Source: an uncultured Allobaculum sp. (lineage in GTDB: Bacteria > Bacillota_I > Bacilli_A > Erysipelotrichales > Erysipelotrichaceae). Taken from it: DNA of 20,040 bases. Numbering within the stretch: position 1 is the stretch's first letter; every line of letters begins with the position of its first letter. Positions 1 to 7,471 of this stretch are shown here, in pieces. The notes beneath the pieces were generated by a model that had not been told where the DNA came from, made no database searches, and saw only the letters and a list, made by a program, of their open reading frames with translations. Location of the stretch: positions 1 to 20,040 of the forward strand of contig CAJTLE010000042.1 in the NCBI GenBank assembly GCA_910577085.1. The letters are read 5' to 3'. The translations under genes and the position numbers were made by a program.

Positions 1-148
1 ATATTATACTACTATTATTAAATATTACAATAGTAGTTTAAAATAATTTTAATATTTTTTGTACATTCGGCCCAGTTCATGATCTTTGAACACACTTCAG
101 TTAATTGATACTTTTGTCGGGTGCATCATAAATACAAACGGACAAAAC
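1..148. other. AT-rich non-coding left edge with a hairpin
   Basis: No credible reading frame is visible. The first 60 bases are almost entirely A and T. A perfect 9-bp inverted repeat (ACTACTATT at 8-16, AATAGTAGT at 29-37, loop of 12) sits in it. It could be a weak terminator or simply AT-rich intergenic DNA belonging to whatever lies to the left. Confidence 0.4.
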
Positions 149-200
149 AAAATCAGACCGGATCTATGCATGTCTCATAGAAATCCGGTCTGATTTTTTT
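149..200 (+). terminator. Long intrinsic terminator, probably bidirectional
   Basis: A 14-bp perfect stem (150-163 with 183-196) carries a second short helix in its loop (CTATG 164-168 with CATAG 176-180) and is followed by a run of T to 200. On the other strand the stem is followed by a T-rich stretch as well. It probably ends a plus-strand transcript entering from outside the window and could also stop leftward transcription past tRNA-Glu. Confidence 0.8.
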
Positions 201-263
201 TACAGGCAGGAAGTGCAGATCAGGAAGCAGAAAGCGAAAAGAGAAAAAAGCAAAGAGAGAAAT

Positions 264-290
264 ATAAAAAAGGCCCTCTTGCGAGGACCT
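264..290 (-). terminator. Intrinsic terminator of the exonuclease/tRNA-Glu unit
   Basis: Read on the minus strand, an 8-bp stem with a GCAA tetraloop (stem arms 283-290 and 271-278) is followed by a T tract (plus-strand A tract 265-271). It lies 11 bases beyond the 3' end of tRNA-Glu and so ends that transcript. Confidence 0.85.
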
Positions 291-300
291 GAAAATTCAC

Positions 301-377
301 TGGCAGCGCGTACGGGATTTGAACCCGTGAATGCAGCCTTGAGAGGGCTGTGGCTTCAACCACTTGCCGAACGCGCC
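301..377 (-). tRNA. tRNA-Glu (anticodon CTC)
   Basis: The minus strand folds as a full cloverleaf. The acceptor stem begins GGCGCGT and pairs with ACGCGCT (first pair G-U), the anticodon stem-loop is CAGCC-CTCTCAA-GGCTG giving anticodon CTC (codon GAG), and the T arm is ACGGG-TTCAAAT-CCCGT. The variable loop is short, as in class I tRNAs. The discriminator base is G, usual for tRNA-Glu, and CCA is encoded. It lies 114 bases downstream of the exonuclease gene on the same strand and ahead of a terminator, so co-transcription is plausible; I found no convincing promoter of its own. Confidence 0.92.
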
Positions 378-491
378 ATGTGCCATTAAATCTATCACAG
401 GCCTTTGGTAAAATCCAGAGAAAGACTGTAATCCACAAAGAAATGTCAAAGAATCATCAAAAAATGGATAGCCAGATTCAAATCCTGTTTT

Positions 492-1100
492 TCATCGACG
501 TGAAGCATGACGCTGCTGGCGGCGTCTGGCTTTGAAGTCATAGATGGCCTGGTTGATGGTGTCGGTATCATTGCCGGCCAGTTCATCTTTGAGCAGAGAG
601 TACAGCTGATAGGTGGCAATGCAGTCATCAATGGCCCGGTGCGTATTTTGGTAGAGATGGAAGAGGGAAGTCATGGCGGAAAGCGAATGAGACTTCTGTT
701 CAGGATGGGCGATCTGGGCTAAGGGCAGGACGTCGAGATAGCTGTTGGTCGGTGTATGTTTGGTCGTATGAACCTTAAGAAACGACAGGTCAAAGTTGAC
801 GTTGTAGCCCAGAATCGGATCGGTTCCAATAAAGTCCCAGATCCAGTAGCTGACTTCTTCGATGGAAGGGGAATTGAGCACCATTTCGGTGGTGATTCCG
901 GTCAGGGAAGTAATGAAGGCCGAGATCGGAAGTTTTTTGGGGCGAATGAGAACATCCATCTTGGAAACCGGCTGATTGTGGCGGATTTTGAGGATGCCAA
1001 CTTCAATAATTTCACATGAATTCGCTTTCAGACCGGTGGTTTCCAGGTCAAGAACGCAATAGTCGTCAACGAAATAGCCTTGGTGCAAAGGAAAATACAT
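492..1100 (-). CDS. DEDDh 3'-5' exonuclease (DnaQ/PolC epsilon-like)
   Basis: A 202-residue protein of the DEDDh exonuclease superfamily, which removes 3' nucleotides from DNA or RNA with two metal ions. The motifs are visible in order: ExoI VLDLETTG (Asp18, Glu20), ExoII YNVNFDLSF (Asp104) and ExoIII HRAIDD (His154, Asp158). Nothing else is fused to it, so it is a stand-alone enzyme rather than the exonuclease domain of PolC or of a helicase. The basic tail (about residues 188-202, rich in Arg) could help bind nucleic acid. ATG at 1100 is preceded by GGAGG six bases upstream. It is divergent from hppA and is followed by tRNA-Glu on the same strand. Substrate (repair, proofreading or small-RNA turnover) cannot be told from sequence. 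Confidence 0.85.
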   Translation of the reverse strand: MYFPLHQGYFVDDYCVLDLETTGLKANSCEIIEVGILKIRHNQPVSKMDVLIRPKKLPISAFITSLTGITTEMVLNSPSIEEVSYWIWDFIGTDPILGYNVNFDLSFLKVHTTKHTPTNSYLDVLPLAQIAHPEQKSHSLSAMTSLFHLYQNTHRAIDDCIATYQLYSLLKDELAGNDTDTINQAIYDFKARRRQQRHASRR

Positions 1101-1183
1101 AAATACCTCCGTAAAAATGTGAAAAACCGCTTCGATTTGTCCGTCTTATCACAAAATAATTCCATTGTTTGGCAGGGAATTGT

Positions 1184-1189
1184 TATAGT
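1184..1189 (+). promoter_or_regulatory. Possible -10 element of hppA
   Basis: TATAGT lies 36 bases before the hppA start codon. The -35 region (TTCCAT, 18 bases upstream) is poor. A 6-bp inverted repeat AATTCC/GGAATT around 1159-1181 overlaps the spacer and might bind a regulator. Weak support. Confidence 0.3.
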
Positions 1190-1224
1190 AGGGAAGATTT
1201 GAGCCTAGAAAGGAAAGGTAAAAT

Positions 1225-3309
1225 ATGAATAGTCTCAGCATGGAGACAATTCTGATCATCGTCATGATCGTAGCGGCTTTCGCATTATGCTATGCTGCTA
1301 CTTTATACGGATCGGTCAAAAAAGAAAGTTCCGGAAACGAGAGGATGACAGAAATTGCCTCCTATATTCGCGAGGGTGCAATGGCGTTCTTATCCCGCGA
1401 ATATAAAATCATTGTAATCTTCGCGATCGCAGTCGCTATCCTGTTGACTGCCCTCGGATTCATTCCCTCCTTACAGGGAATTGACGGTGTCGGCTGGAGT
1501 GGTGCGATCTGCTTCTTAGTCGGTGCAACCTTCTCAGCGCTGGCTGGTTTTATTGGAATGAAATCGGCAACCTATGCCAACGTCCGTACAGCAGAAGCTG
1601 CCCGTACTGGCGGAATGCCTAATGCTCTGCATGTGGCATTTAACGGTGGTTCCGTTCTTGGAATCTGCGTCGTTGGTTTTGGTCTTTTAGGTCTGACCGG
1701 CTTATTCCTGCTGTTTACATTTGTCTTTGGTGAGCCTGAACAGGCTGTACCAGTTGTTGCTGGTTACTCCCTTGGCTGCTCGATGATCGCCCTGTTTGCC
1801 CGTGTGGGCGGTGGTATTTATACCAAAGCGGCTGACGTTGGTGCTGACCTGGTTGGTAAAGTCGAAGCTGGAATTCCAGAAGATGACCCACGTAACCCTG
1901 CTGTTATCGCCGATAACACTGGTGACAACGTTGGTGATATCGCTGGTATGGGATCCGACCTGAACGAATCCTATGTTGGTGCGCTGGTTTCCTGCATTGC
2001 CTTAGGTCTGACAGTAACGATCAATGGTGAATCTTATGGTCTGCAGGCTACATTGTTCCCATTCATCATTGCTGGATTTGGAATCATCGCAGCGGTTCTT
2101 GCACAGGCTTTCGTCCGCATGAAACGCTGGGAAAACCCACAGCGCGCTCTGGATATCGCAACTTACGTTGCAACCATTATTGAACTGCTCAGCTCCATGG
2201 CTGCCTCCTTATGGCTGTTTGGTCAGATTTCTCAGTTCTTCTCTGTTGCAACCGGTCTGGTTGTAGGTATCCTGCTTGGTAAAATCGCTGAATACTACAC
2301 CAGTGATGAATATCCAAAAGTTAAAGAAATCGCTTCTGAATCTGAAACAGGCCATGCGACAAACATTATCTCCGGTTTCTCCGTTGGTATGGAATCCACC
2401 GCATTAACTGTTCTGGTTCTGGCTGCCGGTATCGTTATTGCCTACCTGTTCTCTGGTATGTATGGAATTGGTTTAGGTGCTGTTGGTATGCTTTCAACCT
2501 GCGGTATTACCGTATCCGTTGATGCTTACGGTCCTATTTCCGACAACGCTGGTGGTATCGCCGAAATGTCCAACCTGGATCCAGAAGTTCGTAAGATCAC
2601 TGACCACCTTGACTCTGTCGGTAACACTACAGCTGCCATCGGTAAAGGTTTCTGTATCGGATCGGCTGCCTTCACAGCTCTGGCTATGATCGTTGCCTTC
2701 GCTCAAGCTGCTGGCTTAACATCCATCTCGCTGTTACAGCCAGGTGTTCTGGTTGCTCTGTTAATCGGATCCATGCTGCCATTCTACTTCACAGCCCTGA
2801 CCATTCGTTCTGTTGGACGTGCTGCCAATAAGATGATTGAAAACGTCCGTGAACAGTTCAGAAATGACCCAGGTATCCTTGCTGGTACAAGCAAACCGAA
2901 CTATGTAGAGTGCGTTGATATTTCGACCAAAGCTGCTCTGCATGAAATGATTGCTCCAGGTCTGATCGCTCTGCTCAGCCCAATCGTTGTTGGTCTGTTC
3001 CTTGGCTCTCAGGGTCTTGGCGGTATGCTTTTAGGTGGTCTGGTTTCCGCTATCATGCTGGCTGTCTTCATGGCCAACTCTGGTGGTGCATGGGATAACG
3101 CCAAGAAGTATATCGAATCTGGTCAGCACGGTGGTAAAGGTTCCGAAGCTCACAAAGCTGCGGTAACTGGTGATACCGTTGGTGACCCATTCAAAGATAC
3201 TGCTGGTCCTGCCATGGATATCCTGATCAAACTGATGTCTGTCATCTCCTTAATTATGGCCCCGATTCTGGCCGAGATGACTCCATGGTTAAGCTTCTTA
3301 TTCAACTAA
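1225..3309 (+). CDS. hppA: Membrane-bound, ion-translocating pyrophosphatase (K+-dependent type)
   Basis: A 694-residue polytopic membrane protein that couples hydrolysis of pyrophosphate to pumping of H+ or Na+ across the cell membrane. Family signatures are clear: the substrate loop DVGADLVGKVE (204-214), the acidic motif DNTGDNVGD (230-238), and a second acidic cluster DNAGG near 440. GNTTAAIGKG (466-475) has Ala470 and Gly473, the pair known for K+-dependent enzymes (K+-independent ones carry Lys and Thr there). The gate Glu lies in DLNES (Glu248), the position used by Na+-pumping and related K+-dependent enzymes, so Na+ transport is possible but unproven. Length is normal for bacterial enzymes. 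ATG 1225 follows AAAGGAAAGG. It is single, with its own terminator at 3321-3346. Confidence 0.95.
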   Translation: MNSLSMETILIIVMIVAAFALCYAATLYGSVKKESSGNERMTEIASYIREGAMAFLSREYKIIVIFAIAVAILLTALGFIPSLQGIDGVGWSGAICFLVGATFSALAGFIGMKSATYANVRTAEAARTGGMPNALHVAFNGGSVLGICVVGFGLLGLTGLFLLFTFVFGEPEQAVPVVAGYSLGCSMIALFARVGGGIYTKAADVGADLVGKVEAGIPEDDPRNPAVIADNTGDNVGDIAGMGSDLNESYVGALVSCIALGLTVTINGESYGLQATLFPFIIAGFGIIAAVLAQAFVRMKRWENPQRALDIATYVATIIELLSSMAASLWLFGQISQFFSVATGLVVGILLGKIAEYYTSDEYPKVKEIASESETGHATNIISGFSVGMESTALTVLVLAAGIVIAYLFSGMYGIGLGAVGMLSTCGITVSVDAYGPISDNAGGIAEMSNLDPEVRKITDHLDSVGNTTAAIGKGFCIGSAAFTALAMIVAFAQAAGLTSISLLQPGVLVALLIGSMLPFYFTALTIRSVGRAANKMIENVREQFRNDPGILAGTSKPNYVECVDISTKAALHEMIAPGLIALLSPIVVGLFLGSQGLGGMLLGGLVSAIMLAVFMANSGGAWDNAKKYIESGQHGGKGSEAHKAAVTGDTVGDPFKDTAGPAMDILIKLMSVISLIMAPILAEMTPWLSFLFN

Positions 3310-3320
3310 TGACTCAAACC

Positions 3321-3346
3321 AGGCCCGGTGCAAGCCGGGCTTTTTT
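3321..3346 (+). terminator. Intrinsic terminator of hppA
   Basis: GCCCGGT (3323-3329) pairs with GCCGGGC (3334-3340) around a GCAA loop and is followed by six T. It begins 12 bases after the hppA stop codon. Confidence 0.92.
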
Positions 3347-3428
3347 CTATGCTGTGCCGAAGTTGAACGTCTGGATCTTCTGGATTTTATGAGCAGGATC
3401 CAGAGCAGGGGATAGAACAAGGCAGTGT

Positions 3429-3566
3429 ATGAAGCTGTTTATTAATAAGACAGGAAAAGAGAGAAAACTGGTTTTGATTACTAGTACTAAAAAATACAGA
3501 AGAGCTTACGGAACCGTCAGAAATAAACCAGATCGAGTCTGTCGGCCGGGCCAGATCTTGAACTGA
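3429..3566 (+). CDS. Possible 45-residue basic small protein (doubtful)
   Basis: An ATG-initiated frame of 45 codons in the 360-base gap between hppA and the next gene. The product would be strongly basic, starts MKLFINKTGKERK and ends GQILN. AAGG lies about seven bases before the ATG. The stop codon is just before a good promoter at 3569-3598. I recognise no family. It may be chance; conservation in relatives would decide. Confidence 0.2.
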   Translation: MKLFINKTGKERKLVLITSTKKYRRAYGTVRNKPDRVCRPGQILN

Positions 3567-3568
3567 AA

Positions 3569-3598
3569 TGGACACATTGTTAAACTCAGAGATAGAAT
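3569..3598 (+). promoter_or_regulatory. Promoter of the secreted DUF5648-like/transglutaminase-fold gene
   Basis: TGGACA (3569-3574), an 18-base spacer and TAGAAT (3593-3598) give 5/6 matches in each box. Transcription would begin near 3605, which rules out an upstream in-frame ATG at 3599 and supports the GTG start at 3707 with a leader of about 100 bases. Confidence 0.55.
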
Positions 3599-3706
3599 TT
3601 GTTTCCTTTAGCGGAGTCTGGCTTAATCAAAAAGAAGAACCAGGGCCAGATCCCAAACAAAAAGGAAACACAAGCAGATCCACCACCAAAGAAAGGAAGT
3701 ATTGAA

Positions 3707-5254
3707 GTGAACGTATCATTGAAAGGAAGAAAAGCGCTTCTTGCTTTAGCAGCGGCAACGATGGCCCTGTCCAATGTGACTTCCATTGCCTATGCCAAAG
3801 AAGAAAGCTTTGAAGAATCAACCCAGTCTCATGATGAAGTGTCAACTCCAGTAGCCGTAGGAGAGAGCACCATCAAAGACATTAAAGCCTCACTGAAAAC
3901 TCAGAAAGACCGTCTGGAAAAAGAAACTAACTCTGCCATGAAAGCGCAGATCCAGGATTATATTGATCAGCTTGAAGAACAGCTGGCCCGCTATGAAATG
4001 GTGCCGATGTATCGTCTGTACAATCCAAACTCCGGCGAACATCTCTACACCAAAGATGCCAACGAACGCAAGACACTGATCGGCATCGGCTGGAAAGACG
4101 AGGCCGTGGGCTGGTATGCACCAGTCAATATCGGCGATCCTGTCTATCGTCTTTACAATGGGAAAGGCCGTGAAGGCGAACATCATTACACTCGTTCCAA
4201 AGAAGAACGGGATGCGCTGATTACAGCCGGCTGGACCGATGAAGGCGTAGGCTGGAACTCGATGTACAACACCGAAGAAGATGTAAACGCCCAGCCCGTT
4301 TATCGTGAGTACAATCCGAACGAATATGCCAACAACCACAACTACACCGTCAGCAAGAACGAAAATGACACCCTTGTAAAACTGGGCTGGAAAGCCGAAG
4401 GCATTGCCTGGTACGGCCTGATCCGCTACTTAAAAGAACCAGCTGCCGATGGAGGTTTTACGTATTTCGATCAGGAAGATGACAAATATCTGTCCGGCTG
4501 GAATACATTTGATGCCGCAACGTTCTATTTTGATCCAGCCAATGGCAACAAAGCTGCAACCGGATCCTACCAGATCGATGGTAAATACTACCTGTTCAAC
4601 GATGAAGGCCACCTCCAGAGAGGTCAGGTTGACTACAACGGCGAACGCTATTTCCTCGATGCTGGAACCGGTGAAGCCCTGACTGGTTATACACTGCTCG
4701 AACCAAGCCAGGCCGATGGTGAGTATCGCTTTGTCTATCTGGACAGCACCGGAAAAGCTGTCCGCAATCAGAGTGTCAATGGCATGAACTTTGGTGCCAA
4801 TGGCTTCAAAACCAACCTGACGCCAGATGAAACCATCCAGATTGAAGCACTGGAAGTTCTTGATTCCACTGGCCATGATCTTGGCAAAGCCTTTGACTGG
4901 ACTGCCAAAAACATCGCCTATAAACATTACGAACCAGAATATTTCCCAGCCAATGCAGGCATGACTCAGGAACAGACTTTCGCTCTTGTTGGTCTGCAGC
5001 AGCGTGTGGGCAACGTGTATGTCTACTCTCAGGTGTATGCCGAACTGGCCAAAGCCTTAGGCTATCAGGCCAAGATGGTTGTCGGAACAATCAAAACCAC
5101 TTCTGGTGAAAACCCACATGCCTGGGTTGAAATCGTTGTAGATGGCAAGAAATACATCTGCGATCCAGAAATGTATGCCAAAGCCGATGGCTTCCCACGC
5201 AACTATTGCTACATGCAGCCAATCGACAAAACAACTTTTGTTTACAACTACTAA
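3707..5254 (+). CDS. Secreted protein: DUF5648-like blades, linker repeats, degenerate transglutaminase-fold domain
   Basis: A 515-residue exported protein. GTG 3707 is chosen because AAAGGAAG precedes it by eight bases and because it puts a signal peptide at the N-terminus (LysGlyArgLys then a hydrophobic run, cleavage after SIAYA near residue 30). Residues 55-97 look like a coiled coil. Residues 99-238 are three repeats of the pattern YRLYNP..GEHLYT..E...L...GW..E.VGWY, as in DUF5648 lectin-like propellers. Residues 250-370 are YFD/GYY-type repeats resembling wall-binding repeats. Residues 390-515 are a transglutaminase-like fold (NPHAWVEI, KYICDPEM) with His471 and Asp486, but the expected GNC is GNV (Val437), so the nucleophile is missing. 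No LPXTG is visible. I infer a cell-surface or secreted carbohydrate or wall-binding role rather than catalysis. Confidence 0.8.
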   Translation: MNVSLKGRKALLALAAATMALSNVTSIAYAKEESFEESTQSHDEVSTPVAVGESTIKDIKASLKTQKDRLEKETNSAMKAQIQDYIDQLEEQLARYEMVPMYRLYNPNSGEHLYTKDANERKTLIGIGWKDEAVGWYAPVNIGDPVYRLYNGKGREGEHHYTRSKEERDALITAGWTDEGVGWNSMYNTEEDVNAQPVYREYNPNEYANNHNYTVSKNENDTLVKLGWKAEGIAWYGLIRYLKEPAADGGFTYFDQEDDKYLSGWNTFDAATFYFDPANGNKAATGSYQIDGKYYLFNDEGHLQRGQVDYNGERYFLDAGTGEALTGYTLLEPSQADGEYRFVYLDSTGKAVRNQSVNGMNFGANGFKTNLTPDETIQIEALEVLDSTGHDLGKAFDWTAKNIAYKHYEPEYFPANAGMTQEQTFALVGLQQRVGNVYVYSQVYAELAKALGYQAKMVVGTIKTTSGENPHAWVEIVVDGKKYICDPEMYAKADGFPRNYCYMQPIDKTTFVYNY

Positions 5255-5363
5255 GAAACACCGATCAGGGATTCAGCAGCGATCAGGTTTGATCAGCATC
5301 CGGCATCCTCTTTGAAGAGGCTTCAAAGGACTGTTTAAACCTGATTTAACAAATCAGATTTTC

Positions 5364-5396
5364 AAGCCGGACTTCTCAGAAGGATCCGGCTTTTTC
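5364..5396 (+). terminator. Intrinsic terminator of the secreted DUF5648-like gene
   Basis: AAGCCGGA (5364-5371) pairs with TCCGGCTT (5385-5392) and is followed by T residues. It lies about 110 bases beyond the stop codon. Confidence 0.85.
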
Positions 5397-5625
5397 AATG
5401 GGAAAACGAATATGCCTGCTGGAAAAGACAGCCCGCCTGTAGTGGGCAGAGGATCAAGAACAGGGCAGACGGATCCGCAAATTGGATCAGAAACAAAAGA
5501 AAGGGACATTTAAAGACTGGATACAAATCCAGAAAGGATATATCGATGGAGCCTGTTCTTAGATATGAATATGCAATCGAATGACTATGTAACCGCTGTA
5601 AAGTCTTAAAAAATCATTGCGCATA

Positions 5626-5653
5626 TTGGCGTAAATACTGGAAATGATACAAT
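5626..5653 (+). promoter_or_regulatory. Promoter of the lipoprotein gene (extended -10)
   Basis: TTGGCG (5626-5631), a 16-base spacer and TACAAT (5648-5653) with TG at 5645-5646 forming an extended -10. The start near 5660 would give a leader of about 160 bases. Confidence 0.5.
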
Positions 5654-5823
5654 TCCTGCGAGTCAATCGAACCTTTCCAAAGTGTAAAGGAAGACTGGAT
5701 CTTTTCAAGATAAAATCGATCTCAAGCTCGATTTCAAGTTTGCTTATCAACTCGATCCAGCCATTCAGATGACTGACGATGGAAGAACAGTTTCCGTCAT
5801 CCAGATTTCAGGAGGAACCCCCA

Positions 5824-6588
5824 ATGAAAAAATCCGTTTCTCTGTTCATGAGTGCGCTGATGGCTGCCAGTATTTTTGCGGGCTGCTCATCTGCCACAAA
5901 ACCCGAACAGACTTCAACTTCCAATACATCCACTACCCAAAGCACCAGCACCCGTCTGGTTTTAGGCGAACAATCCGACCAGGCCAAAAAGGTGATTCTC
6001 ACCAACAAGACCGGCAAGACGATTGTCAGCGTATCTTTACAGCCCCAAGGCGACACGCAGGATCCGGTCAACCTGCTCAAAGATGATCGCACCTGGATCA
6101 ATTACAAGCAGGCAGACCTTTACATCGCGGCTAAAGATCAGGCCGTTAATAACCTGGAACTGGTCATCAAGACAAAAGATGGCAGTGACGAACAGGAATA
6201 CCGCCTGGAGAATTTCCCAGTCCAGACGATTGCTGAAAAAGCAGATCTGATCTTAAATGGCGATACTCTCGAGATTACCTGGAACGAAGGCGGTCAGACC
6301 CAGACTGATACCTCTCAGTCAGAACAGCCAGTCGAATCCACAGCGGACATCGATTCGACAGAGGCTGACAGTGAAGAACAGGATCCTTCCGTTCAGGATA
6401 CCCAGCAGGAACCAATCTACATTGAACCTGTCTATGTCGAACCAGATTACGTTGAACCCGATGGCGGCGATGGATCCGACTATGTAGAGCCAGATGCAGA
6501 TCTCGATGCGGATCAGCCTGTTGATGGCGATGGGTCCAACGAACAGGGAACAGGCGAGGACGTTTATCAGGACGCAGGTCTTGAATAG
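5824..6588 (+). CDS. Lipoprotein with acidic, repeat-rich C-terminus
   Basis: A 254-residue predicted lipoprotein. MKKSVSLF begins a lipoprotein signal peptide with lipobox FAGC, so Cys21 would be lipidated and the protein held on the outer face of the membrane. A Ser/Thr/Gln-rich linker follows. Residues about 40-155 are a compact domain ending in ADLILNGDTLEITW, probably beta-rich, that I do not recognise. From about 155 to the end the chain is acidic and low in complexity, with a five-residue repeat of the form xYxEP (IYIEP, VYVEP, DYVEP, then DYVEP again) and Asp/Gly-rich spacers. ATG 5824 has AGGAGG eight bases upstream; an in-frame ATG at 5779 has no such site. The acidic tail could bind cations or span the wall. 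Convergent with the DUF1622-like gene across a shared hairpin. Confidence 0.75.
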   Translation: MKKSVSLFMSALMAASIFAGCSSATKPEQTSTSNTSTTQSTSTRLVLGEQSDQAKKVILTNKTGKTIVSVSLQPQGDTQDPVNLLKDDRTWINYKQADLYIAAKDQAVNNLELVIKTKDGSDEQEYRLENFPVQTIAEKADLILNGDTLEITWNEGGQTQTDTSQSEQPVESTADIDSTEADSEEQDPSVQDTQQEPIYIEPVYVEPDYVEPDGGDGSDYVEPDADLDADQPVDGDGSNEQGTGEDVYQDAGLE

Positions 6589-6661
6589 CTCCTCTTCAAC
6601 ATCCACCAAGCTTTGATTCAAAATCTATCAGAGTGCTTTATTAAAATCACTTCGATGATCC

Positions 6662-6736
6662 TGTACAAAAGTGACAACGCACAAAAGGGGCGAATCTTCC
6701 GGTTGAAGGAAGGTTCGCCCCTTGTTGTTTTGTACA
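6662..6736. terminator. Large bidirectional terminator between convergent genes
   Basis: A core stem AAGGGGCGAA (6685-6694) with TTCGCCCCTT (6714-6723) is extended inward by CTTCC/GGAAG. Outer arms TGTACAAAA (6662-6670) and TTTTGTACA (6728-6736) also pair exactly, as do CAAC (6675-6678) and GTTG (6724-6727). T-rich sequence follows on both strands. It sits between the lipoprotein gene (+) and the DUF1622-like gene (-). Confidence 0.8.
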
Positions 6737-6779
6737 TTGAAGAAAATCGCCAGTCAGATCTCAAATCGGTTCTGGCTGA

Positions 6780-7385
6780 TCACGAAGCAGACGAGTCCTT
6801 GGCCGATGAGCTTGAAGATGATTCCGGTTTCGGCTCGGCTTCAGACTCCAAAGCAGGACTCAAGGTTTCCGGTTTATGAACAACCGCAGACACTGCCGAA
6901 GAAACGGCTGCGCTTACGGTTGCGGTTGTGGTGGTAACCGCAGATTTTGCTTTTTTCGCTCCAAGTGATTTCCTGGATAAAATCTGATCGGGTTTGTTTG
7001 GATGATTGAAATCTTCTTCATCGACCGAACGAAGCTCTCGTTCAATCAACATGACCATACAGGCCTTGATCAGAATCAACAGGAAGACTTCAAAGATTTC
7101 CAGCAGACTGGTCGCAGTGACCGTCCGTAAAATTTCAGCACCCAGTTTGAAGGACAGACCTAAAGACTGGCCATGAAGCAGATAGACTCTCGCATACCGC
7201 TCATGACGAAACAGCTTGAAGAAGGCTGCAACGGTGGAAAAGACGATGATGCAGATCGAAAGCAGTTCCAGCATGTACATCGACCAGGAGGCAATGTCCA
7301 TGGTCAGTTCATGCAGAAACTTCGTGTTTGCTGACATATACGTTTCGCTGGCCATCAGGCCGCTGGTAAACAATAAAGGTGACAT
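6780..7385 (-). CDS. DUF1622-like membrane protein with low-complexity tail
   Basis: A 201-residue protein. Residues about 30-118 hold hydrophobic segments (33-58 and roughly 80-113) in the order and with the charged ends (LGAEILRTVTATS, then IERELR) typical of the DUF1622 family, small integral membrane proteins of unknown function. Residues 119-201 are a cytoplasmic-looking tail rich in Lys, Ala, Thr, Ser and Glu, ending in a Ser run, which is not part of the usual family and looks intrinsically disordered. ATG 7385 has AGGA about seven bases upstream. It lies 86 bases after mnmE on the same strand, but a hairpin (7424-7446) with TTTCTT after it and a TACAAT box in the gap suggest partly separate transcription. 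Family assignment is by eye. Confidence 0.6.
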   Translation of the reverse strand: MSPLLFTSGLMASETYMSANTKFLHELTMDIASWSMYMLELLSICIIVFSTVAAFFKLFRHERYARVYLLHGQSLGLSFKLGAEILRTVTATSLLEIFEVFLLILIKACMVMLIERELRSVDEEDFNHPNKPDQILSRKSLGAKKAKSAVTTTTATVSAAVSSAVSAVVHKPETLSPALESEAEPKPESSSSSSAKDSSAS

Positions 7386-7423
7386 ACAAATTCCTGACTT
7401 TCTTTTTGATAACTTTCAAGAAA

Positions 7424-7446
7424 TGACGGATACAATCATTCCGTCA
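7424..7446 (-). terminator. Possible weak terminator between mnmE and the DUF1622-like gene
   Basis: TGACGGA pairs with TCCGTCA over a nine-base loop; on the minus strand it is followed by TTTCTTG, a modest T tract. It begins 25 bases after the mnmE stop codon. It may cause partial termination. Confidence 0.45.
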
Positions 7447-7471
7447 ACTAGATTGTACCTTAGTCTACCAT

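Larger units (their letters stand above)
5255..5823 (+). other. 569-base gap: hairpins, terminator and promoter, no clear gene
   Basis: After the stop at 5254 come nested short hairpins (CTTTGAAG/CTTCAAAG near 5312; CTGATTT/AAATCAG 5341-5357), a terminator (5364-5396), then a leader-like stretch. A 12-codon frame at 5546-5584 (MEPVLRYEYAIE) has AGAAAGGA seven bases upstream and a CTGGAT/ATCCAG hairpin before it, but is too short to claim. The promoter for the lipoprotein is at 5626-5653. Its leader holds a 7-bp hairpin AAATCGA/TCGATTT and a TGACG/CGTCA pairing just before the ribosome binding site. Confidence 0.5.

Noticed and set aside
421..449. TTGACA on the minus strand upstream of tRNA-Glu as its promoter
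   Set aside because: The -35 is perfect but nothing like a -10 box lies 16-18 bases away; co-transcription with the exonuclease is simpler.
3599..3706. Upstream ATG 3599 as start of the secreted protein
   Set aside because: It would put 36 polar residues before the signal peptide, has no ribosome binding site, and lies at or before the predicted transcription start; GTG 3707 fits better.
3890..4339. 149-codon minus-strand frame with hydrophobic translation
   Set aside because: It is the antisense shadow of the secreted protein's repeats; codon pattern and ribosome binding site favour the plus strand.
5546..5584. 12-codon leader peptide with a good ribosome binding site
   Set aside because: Too short to separate from chance, has no regulatory run of one amino acid, and lies upstream of the lipoprotein promoter.
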